Assembly (NCBI GenBank): GCA_900548415.1 | Contig: URKO01000014.1 | Span: 1 to 10,859 of the forward strand | Source of the DNA: an uncultured Porphyromonas sp. | GTDB lineage: Bacteria > Bacteroidota > Bacteroidia > Bacteroidales > Porphyromonadaceae | Reading direction: 5' to 3' | DNA: 10,859 nt | Part shown: positions 6,301 to 10,859 of the stretch, piece by piece | Layout: every line of letters begins with the position of its first letter | Numbering within the stretch: the first letter of the stretch is position 1 | Notes under the pieces: model-generated | Database searches by the model: none | Told to the model about the DNA's origin: nothing | Seen by the model: only the letters and a program-made list of their open reading frames with translations | Position numbers and translations under genes: made by a program

Positions 6301-7377
6301 ATGTCTAGACCTATAGCACTTATCACCGGAATCACGGGGCAAGACGGATCTTACCTCGCTGAGCTGCTTCTATCTAAGGGATACGAGGTGCACGGCACGC
6401 TACGCCGCGCCTCTTACTTCAACACGGCGCGCATCGAGCACCTATACCTTGACGACTGGGTGCGTGACCAGAGTCAGAGACGCAAGATAGAGCTTCACTG
6501 GGCCGACATGACGGACAGTTCGTCGCTCATACGCATCATCCAGGAGGTGCGCCCCACGGAGATTTACAACCTAGCGGCTCAGAGCCATGTCAAGGTTTCC
6601 TTTGACGTGCCAGAGTACACAGGCGACGTGACTGCCATCGGCACCCTCAGACTACTCGAGGCGGTGCGCATCTTAGGCATGAGCCAGTCAGTACGCATCT
6701 ACCAGGCCTCCACGAGTGAGCTATATGGTCACGTGGCAGAGACTCCGCAAAATGAGCTGACGCCCTTCCGCCCCTGCTCTCCCTACGCCTGCGCTAAGCT
6801 CTACGCCTACTGGATCATTCGAAACTATCGGGAGAGCTACGGCATGTTTGCGGTGAACGGGATCCTCTTTAACCATGAGAGTGAGCGACGAGGCGAGAAC
6901 TTTGTCACCCGCAAGATCACGATGGCAGCAGCACGCATCAAGCTGGGACTGCAGGACAAGCTTTACCTAGGCAATCTCAATGCGCTCCGTGACTGGGGCT
7001 ACGCACCTGACTACGTCTACTGTATGTGGCTGATGCTGCAAAACGAAAAGCCCGAGGACTTTGTCATCGCCACGGGCGAGCAGCACTCGGTGCGGGAGTT
7101 TGCCACGCTAGCCTTCCGCTATGTTGGCATTGAGCTGGAGTGGCGAGGTGAAGGCCTGCACGAGGAGGGTGTAGATCGTGCCACGGGACGCGTGCTGGTC
7201 GCTGTGGACGAGAGCTTCTTCCGTCCCGCTGAGGTGGAGACGCTCCTGGGCGACCCAAAGAAGGCACGAGAGCTCCTCGGCTGGAACCCACGGATGACAC
7301 CTTTCGAGGAACTGGTCAAGCGTATGGTCGAGAGCGATCTAGAGCTATTTGCCAAAGAAGAGCGTAAGAAGCTATGA
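6301..7377 (+). CDS. gmd: GDP-mannose 4,6-dehydratase
   Basis: A 358-residue NAD(P)-binding extended short-chain dehydrogenase. It converts GDP-D-mannose to GDP-4-keto-6-deoxy-D-mannose, the first step to GDP-L-fucose, in the cytosol. The Rossmann motif GITGQDGSY (Gly10, Gly13, Gly16) opens the protein. [20 protein letters not shown] (91-110) is a Gmd hallmark. The catalytic set is Thr138 and Glu140 in ASTSELYG plus Tyr162 and Lys166 in PYACAK, with the same spacing I recall for E. coli Gmd Thr133/Glu135/Tyr157/Lys161. [16 protein letters not shown] is also typical. The frame allows a GTG start at 6292, but the ATG at 6301 is preferred: it has the CATCTATG context shared with porX and places the Rossmann motif at the usual distance. 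Its stop overlaps the fcl start (ATGA), so the two are probably translationally coupled. Confidence 0.95.
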   Translation: MSRPIALITGITGQDGSYLAELLLSKGYEVHGTLRRASYFNTARIEHLYLDDWVRDQSQRRKIELHWADMTDSSSLIRIIQEVRPTEIYNLAAQSHVKVSFDVPEYTGDVTAIGTLRLLEAVRILGMSQSVRIYQASTSELYGHVAETPQNELTPFRPCSPYACAKLYAYWIIRNYRESYGMFAVNGILFNHESERRGENFVTRKITMAAARIKLGLQDKLYLGNLNALRDWGYAPDYVYCMWLMLQNEKPEDFVIATGEQHSVREFATLAFRYVGIELEWRGEGLHEEGVDRATGRVLVAVDESFFRPAEVETLLGDPKKARELLGWNPRMTPFEELVKRMVESDLELFAKEERKKL

Positions 7378-8492
7378 AACAATTGACACCTGAGAGCCGC
7401 ATCTATGTAGCTGGACATCGGGGCTTGGTAGGATCGGCGATACTCCGCCAACTGCAAGCACGAGGCTACCAACAGCTGATCACCCGCACGCATCAAGAGC
7501 TAGACTTGCTAGACGCAGTGGCGGTGGAGCGCTTCATGCGTGAGGAGCGACCCAACTACATCTTCCTCGCAGCAGCGCATGTGGGCGGGATCATGGCCAA
7601 TCAGACCTATCGTGCCGACTTTATCATGAACAATCTGGGGATCCAGCAAAACGTCCTCACCTCCGCACTCCGCAATGGAGTCGAGGGATTGCTCTTCCTC
7701 GGCAGTAGCTGCATCTATCCTCGGCTTGCGCCTCAGCCGATGCGTGAGGATGCGCTGCTCACTTCGCCACTGGAGTACACCAACGAGCCGTACGCTATCG
7801 CCAAGATCGCGGGAATGAAGATGTGCGAGAGTATGAACCTCCAGTACGGCACGAACTATCTCTCGGTCATGCCGACCAATCTATATGGTTACGGGGACAA
7901 CTTTGATCTAGTCAATAGCCATGTCCTGCCCGCTATGATTCGCAAGCTACACCTGGCGGGCGCATTGCTCCGTAGCGACCTAGCAGCACTACGGCGGGAC
8001 GTGGCGCAGCGTCCGCTCGAGGGCTTGACAGAGCAGAGTAGTCTGGAGGAGTTCACGGCAGAGCTAGCACGCTACGGCATCACGCCTACCAGTTTGCAGC
8101 TATGGGGTACGGGGTCGGCACTGCGTGAGTTTATGTGGAGTGACGATCTAGCGGAGGCTTGCATAACCATTGCCGAGCGGGTGTCATTTGCTGAGCTATA
8201 CCCCGCTGGCGAGCGAGAGATCCGCAACACGCACATCAACATCGGATCGGGCGAAGAGGTCTCCATCCGCACGCTCGCCACGCTCGTCGCTGAGGCGACG
8301 CACTACGAGGGGCGCATCGAGTGGGACAGCACAAAGCCCGACGGCACCCCCCGCAAGCTCCTCGACCTGACGCGTCTCACCACCCTCGGCTACACCGCCA
8401 CGACGCCTCTCGCCGTCGGCATCCCCCAACTCTACGACTGGTACTGCCAGCAATCTCTCGCAAGTAGTGAGTGTAGAAGACCATTTTCGTGA
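7374..8492 (+). CDS. fcl: GDP-L-fucose synthase (GDP-4-keto-6-deoxymannose epimerase/reductase)
   Basis: A 372-residue short-chain dehydrogenase that epimerises at C3 and C5 and then reduces with NADPH to give GDP-L-fucose. Motifs are GHRGLVGS (14-21), LGSSCIYP with Ser111 and Cys113, PYAIAK with Tyr140 and Lys144, and His183 in NSHVLPA. All sit exactly four residues beyond the E. coli Ser107/Cys109/Tyr136/Lys140/His179 set as I recall it. It is about 50 residues longer than the E. coli enzyme (321). Most of the excess is a charged, helical-looking insert at about 196-238 ([15 protein letters not shown] onward), placed before [17 protein letters not shown] recall longer Bacteroidota homologues of this kind. 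The C-terminal tail after YDWYCQQ is extra, and its last codons and stop lie within a perfect palindrome at 8480-8507. The start overlaps the gmd stop by four bases. The product probably supplies fucose for surface polysaccharide or protein O-glycans. Confidence 0.93.
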   Translation: MKQLTPESRIYVAGHRGLVGSAILRQLQARGYQQLITRTHQELDLLDAVAVERFMREERPNYIFLAAAHVGGIMANQTYRADFIMNNLGIQQNVLTSALRNGVEGLLFLGSSCIYPRLAPQPMREDALLTSPLEYTNEPYAIAKIAGMKMCESMNLQYGTNYLSVMPTNLYGYGDNFDLVNSHVLPAMIRKLHLAGALLRSDLAALRRDVAQRPLEGLTEQSSLEEFTAELARYGITPTSLQLWGTGSALREFMWSDDLAEACITIAERVSFAELYPAGEREIRNTHINIGSGEEVSIRTLATLVAEATHYEGRIEWDSTKPDGTPRKLLDLTRLTTLGYTATTPLAVGIPQLYDWYCQQSLASSECRRPFS

Positions 8493-8507
8493 CGTCACGA
8501 AAATGGT
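8480..8507. repeat. Perfect 28-bp palindrome across the fcl stop codon
   Basis: The half-site ACCATTTTCGTGAC (8480-8493) is followed at once by its exact reverse complement (8494-8507), with no spacer and the core TGACGTCA. The fcl stop TGA (8490-8492) is inside it. As RNA it would form a 12-bp hairpin with a four-base loop. There is no T-run after it, so it is not a standard intrinsic terminator, though it could block transcription or protect the 3' end. It could also be a dispersed repeat or a protein-binding dyad. Confidence 0.9.
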
Positions 8508-8621
8508 TCGTGAGCTAAGTGGAAAGTGTCCAGCTACATAATCGCTCATTTCTTAAGATAGAGACCGAAACGAAGAAACTCCCCAAGTAATCCAATCACT
8601 CCAACAATAAGCTACGCATCT

Positions 8622-10166
8622 ATGTCCGCAATACAGATACTTTGGGTCGATGACGAGATAGATCTCCTGAGACCGCACATCATATTCCTCGAGCAGCACG
8701 GCTATCAGGTCACCCCCTGCGTGAGTGGAGCCGACGCCCTCGACTTGCTGCAAGATCAGTCGTACGACTTAGTCTTCCTCGATGAGCAGATGCCAGGCTT
8801 GTCGGGACTAGAGACGCTCGCACGCATCGCACCGCTCTACCCCTATCTCCCCGTCGTCATGGTCACCAAGAGCGAGGAGGAGCATCTGATGAATGAGGCG
8901 ATCAGCCGTCAGATAGCCGACTACCTCATCAAGCCGGTCAACCCCCACCAACTCCTTCTCTCGCTCAAGAAAGTACTGCACCGAGAGCAGATCGTCACTG
9001 AGGCTACACAACAAAACTACATACAAGCCTTCCGTGAGCTATCCCTACGGATCAATAGTGCTGGCACCATCGACGAGTGGATGGCTATCTATAAGGAGAT
9101 CTCCAAGTGGGTCATGCAGGTAGACAACTACCTCCCCGATATGGCGGAGACGCTTCAGTCGCAGCGTGACGAGGCGAATAGACTCTTCGCTAAGTACATT
9201 ACTAAGGAGTACGAGGGGTGGATACAAGATCCGAAGCACGCTCCGCTGATGAGCCATACGCTGATGCGCGACAAAGTCTTCCCGATGCTAGATCGTGGCG
9301 AGCATGTCTTCCTAATCCTCATCGACAACTTCCGCTGGGACCAGTGGCTCGCTGTGCAGGAGATGCTGAGCGGACTCTTCACCTTCGACGATGGCATGTA
9401 CACCGCTATCCTACCGACAGCCACACAATATGCGCGGAATGCGATCTTCTCAGGGCTCATGCCTCTAGAGATTACGAAAACCTTTCCCGAGCTATGGGTT
9501 GATGAGGAGAGCGAGGAGGGCAAAAATCTCAACGAAGAGCCCATGATCGCAAGCCTCCTCAAGCGTTACCGCAAGCCCTACAGCTTCGCCTACCGCAAGG
9601 TCTACGAGACCTCCTTCGGCGAGCGAGTCCTCGCTCAGCTCAACGAGCTGGAGGACAATCAGCTCAACGTCATCGTTCTCAACTTCGTCGATATGCTATC
9701 GCATGCTCGCACCGAGAGCAAGATGATCCGCGAGCTTGCCAGCAGTGAGGCCGCTTACCGCTCCCTGACGCAGAGTTGGTTCCGCCACTCGACCACCTAT
9801 CGGCTCTTCGAGCAAGTCGCTCAGATGGGCGCCAAGATCATCCTGACCACCGACCACGGCTCCGTCCGCGTCCGCAAGCCAGTCAAGATCATCGGCAATC
9901 GCAACACTTCGACCAATCTGCGCTATAAGCTAGGCCAAAGCCTCACCTTCGACGCCAAGGAGGCCTACGCACCCAGCAAACCAAAGGATATAGGTCTTCC
10001 TGTCAACCATCTGACAGACAGTTACGTCTTCTGCTACGAGCAGAACTTCTTCGCCTATCCCAACAACTATAACTACTACGTCAATTACTACCGTGACACG
10101 CTCCAGCACGGAGGTATCTCTATGGAGGAGATGCTCGTGCCCTGTATCACGCTCACGCCTCGTTAA
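8622..10166 (+). CDS. porX: PorX: response regulator with PglZ phosphatase domain, T9SS regulator
   Basis: A 514-residue two-domain cytosolic protein; the P. gingivalis orthologue is about 518. The receiver domain (1-120) has the acidic pair Asp10/Asp11, phospho-acceptor Asp54 in VFLDEQMPG, Thr82 and Lys104 in YLIKP. A helical linker (about 121-210) leads to a PglZ/alkaline-phosphatase-superfamily domain. Its likely metal and catalytic residues are Asp235 (LIDNFR), Thr268 in LPTATQYARN, Asp357 and His361 in FVDMLSH, Asp411/His412 in TTDHG, and His496 in LQHGG. The offset of four between Asp54 and the Asp58 of P. gingivalis PorX also relates Thr268 to its catalytic Thr272. PorX, with the kinase PorY and sigma factor SigP, controls type IX secretion genes, and the effector domain is reported to cleave oligonucleotide substrates. 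No porY or sigP is present here. It is followed 13 bases later by tsaE. No TAnnTTTG promoter element was found in the 8508-8621 leader region. Confidence 0.95.
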   Translation: MSAIQILWVDDEIDLLRPHIIFLEQHGYQVTPCVSGADALDLLQDQSYDLVFLDEQMPGLSGLETLARIAPLYPYLPVVMVTKSEEEHLMNEAISRQIADYLIKPVNPHQLLLSLKKVLHREQIVTEATQQNYIQAFRELSLRINSAGTIDEWMAIYKEISKWVMQVDNYLPDMAETLQSQRDEANRLFAKYITKEYEGWIQDPKHAPLMSHTLMRDKVFPMLDRGEHVFLILIDNFRWDQWLAVQEMLSGLFTFDDGMYTAILPTATQYARNAIFSGLMPLEITKTFPELWVDEESEEGKNLNEEPMIASLLKRYRKPYSFAYRKVYETSFGERVLAQLNELEDNQLNVIVLNFVDMLSHARTESKMIRELASSEAAYRSLTQSWFRHSTTYRLFEQVAQMGAKIILTTDHGSVRVRKPVKIIGNRNTSTNLRYKLGQSLTFDAKEAYAPSKPKDIGLPVNHLTDSYVFCYEQNFFAYPNNYNYYVNYYRDTLQHGGISMEEMLVPCITLTPR

Positions 10167-10179
10167 TACCATTAGCTAT

Positions 10180-10605
10180 ATGCGTCTCACACTACAATCT
10201 CTCGCCGACCTCCCACGCATCGCCCAGGAGGTACACACACGTCTTGCCGACTACCCCGTCATCGCCCTCCAGGGAGATCTAGGCGCGGGCAAGACGACGC
10301 TCGTTCACGAGCTGTGCCGTCTCGATGGCGCCAACGAAGAGGAGGTGGTCAATAGCCCCACCTTTGCCATTGTCAACGTCTATACGACTCAGTCCGACGA
10401 AACTATCTATCATATAGACTGCTACCGTCTGGAGAACCTCGCAGATGCCGACCAGATAGGCCTAGCCGAGTATATCCGATCAGGGGCTCGCTGCTATATC
10501 GAGTGGCCCGACGTCATCGCCCCCCTGCTCCCCGAGGACACCGCCGTCATCCACATCGAGGCGCAGCCCGACGGCTCCCGCCTCCTGACCCTCCTCACTG
10601 AGTAG
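10180..10605 (+). CDS. tsaE: tRNA t6A biosynthesis ATPase TsaE
   Basis: A 141-residue P-loop ATPase. TsaE acts with TsaB and TsaD in transferring threonylcarbamoyl to A37 of ANN-decoding tRNAs; its ATPase activity resets the complex. Motifs are Walker A GDLGAGKTT (32-40), the switch-like NSPTFAIVNVY (58-68), YHIDCYRL with Asp80 as the Walker B-type residue, and YIEWPD (106-111) with Glu108. The frame is open upstream to 10093, but that extension overlaps porX and reads as unrelated, arginine- and serine-rich sequence. The ATG at 10180 gives the normal family length and a 13-base gap after porX. A porX-like gene next to tsaE is an arrangement I recall from other Bacteroidota, so the two are probably co-transcribed although their roles differ. 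The C-terminus (RLLTLLTE) is complete. Confidence 0.93.
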   Translation: MRLTLQSLADLPRIAQEVHTRLADYPVIALQGDLGAGKTTLVHELCRLDGANEEEVVNSPTFAIVNVYTTQSDETIYHIDCYRLENLADADQIGLAEYIRSGARCYIEWPDVIAPLLPEDTAVIHIEAQPDGSRLLTLLTE

Positions 10606-10618
10606 GCTCACACAGTCA

Positions 10619-10675
10619 TCGCGCTTTGCCTACTAGCGCGAGGAGAGCTAAGATCGCAAGACTACCGTCTCTCCT
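10619..10675 (+). terminator. Two adjacent hairpins after tsaE, possible weak terminator
   Basis: TCGCGCT (10619-10625) pairs with AGCGCGA (10635-10641), with a 9-base loop. AGGAGAG (10641-10647) pairs with CTCTCCT (10669-10675), with a 21-base loop. The stems abut and share one base. The sequence after the second, ATTATATG, has no strong T-run, so termination is plausible but unproven. A structured 3' UTR is equally possible. Confidence 0.4.
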
Positions 10676-10720
10676 ATTATATGTCGTAGAGTAAAAATCT
10701 TCTGGACTAAACAAGGTCCT

Positions 10721-10804
10721 ATCAGAAACAACGTGTACCCGTTTTGCCCTTTTCGGGTACATATCGGAGAAGACATGTACCCATTTTGTCGTTTTCAGGT
10801 AGAT
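10721..10804. repeat. 42-bp imperfect tandem repeat (two units) with internal inverted repeats
   Basis: Unit 1 covers 10721-10762 and unit 2 covers 10763-10804. The last 32 bases of each align at 26 of 32 positions without gaps; the first 10 align at about 6 of 10. Unit 1 holds a perfect 7-bp inverted repeat, GTACCCG (10735-10741) and CGGGTAC (10754-10760). In unit 2 the matching arms (GTACCCA and CAGGTAG) have decayed. The differences are all substitutions, so the copies are diverged relatives. The element resembles a dispersed, hairpin-forming repeat such as a MITE fragment; this is inference. Confidence 0.8.
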
Positions 10805-10859
10805 GTGTGGGGGAGGTGTGGCAAATGTATTATCTATTATAATGTGTCACCCCTCTAAT

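Larger units (their letters stand above)
10606..10859. other. 254-base gene-free stretch at the right edge
   Basis: No reading frame with recognisable coding character was found. The stretch contains the paired hairpins at 10619-10675, the 42-bp tandem repeat at 10721-10804, and an AT-rich tail (10821-10845). No tRNA cloverleaf, rRNA or TAnnTTTG promoter was seen. It may end in the control region of a gene beyond the window. Confidence 0.6.

Noticed and set aside
8480..8507. A dif/XerCD recombination site, because the palindrome is also 28 bp
   Set aside because: dif sites have two imperfect 11-bp arms and an asymmetric 6-bp centre. A perfect, spacer-free dyad with a TGACGTCA core does not fit.
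8511..8534. Weak hairpin after fcl (TGGA/TCCA with flanking AGCT/GCT)
   Set aside because: The inner stem is only 4 bp with a bulge, no T-run follows, and such short matches are expected by chance.
8196..8549. 117-codon open frame on the minus strand opposite fcl
   Set aside because: It is antisense to the well-supported fcl gene, rich in Arg, Gly and Val, and has no recognisable motif. It also crosses the palindrome. It is best explained as a by-product of GC-rich codon use in fcl.
10093..10179. Upstream extension of tsaE to a start inside porX
   Set aside because: The extra 29 codons overlap porX and read as Arg/Ser-rich sequence unlike TsaE. The ATG at 10180 gives normal family length.
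10838..10843. TATAAT, an E. coli-type -10 box
   Set aside because: The Bacteroidota primary sigma factor uses TAnnTTTG instead, the area is simply AT-rich, and no -35 box is at the right distance.

Overview
The window looks like chromosomal DNA from a Porphyromonas-type member of the Bacteroidota. Four things point there. It encodes PorX, the regulator of the type IX secretion system (T9SS). It encodes an S46-family peptidase whose key residues match the acidic-residue-specific DPP11 of asaccharolytic Porphyromonas. Two promoter-like sites fit the Bacteroidota -7 consensus TAnnTTTG exactly. Start codons lack Shine-Dalgarno sequences. The DNA is GC-rich for the phylum, which suggests the P. 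asaccharolytica/P. uenonis side of the genus rather than P. gingivalis, but species cannot be fixed by reading.

Layout. (1) 1-1090: a lone plus-strand gene for a lipoprotein with a FISUMP/DUF1566-like C-terminal end, closed by a strong hairpin that can serve as terminator for both converging transcription units. (2) 1090-6164, minus strand: five tightly spaced genes, read in the order DUF2027/Smr protein, CYTH phosphatase-like protein, DPP11, a SufT/MIP18-type Fe-S assembly protein, and LpxH (lipid A synthesis). Gaps are 7, 38, 6 and 26 bases, so this is probably one operon. (3) 6165-6300: a divergent promoter region with two overlapping inverted repeats. (4) 6301-8492, plus strand: gmd and fcl, overlapping by ATGA, which convert GDP-mannose to GDP-L-fucose. 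The fcl stop codon lies inside a perfect 28-bp palindrome. (5) 8622-10605, plus strand: porX and tsaE, 13 bases apart, the T9SS response regulator/phosphodiesterase and the ATPase of tRNA t6A synthesis. (6) 10606-10859: no gene seen. It holds two adjacent hairpins and a 42-bp imperfect tandem repeat whose units contain their own inverted repeats.

How the genes fit together: most serve the cell envelope and extracellular nutrition. LpxH makes lipid A, GDP-fucose feeds surface polysaccharide or protein O-glycans, PorX controls secretion of proteases, and DPP11 breaks secreted-protease products into dipeptides in the periplasm. The remainder (Fe-S assembly, t6A ATPase, Smr and CYTH proteins) is housekeeping. 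I see no integrase, transposase, phage gene, CRISPR array, tRNA or rRNA. The most unusual DNA is the palindrome at the end of fcl, the repeats after tsaE, and the Smr protein that appears to lack its usual first catalytic motif. I found no convincing wholly new multi-gene system.
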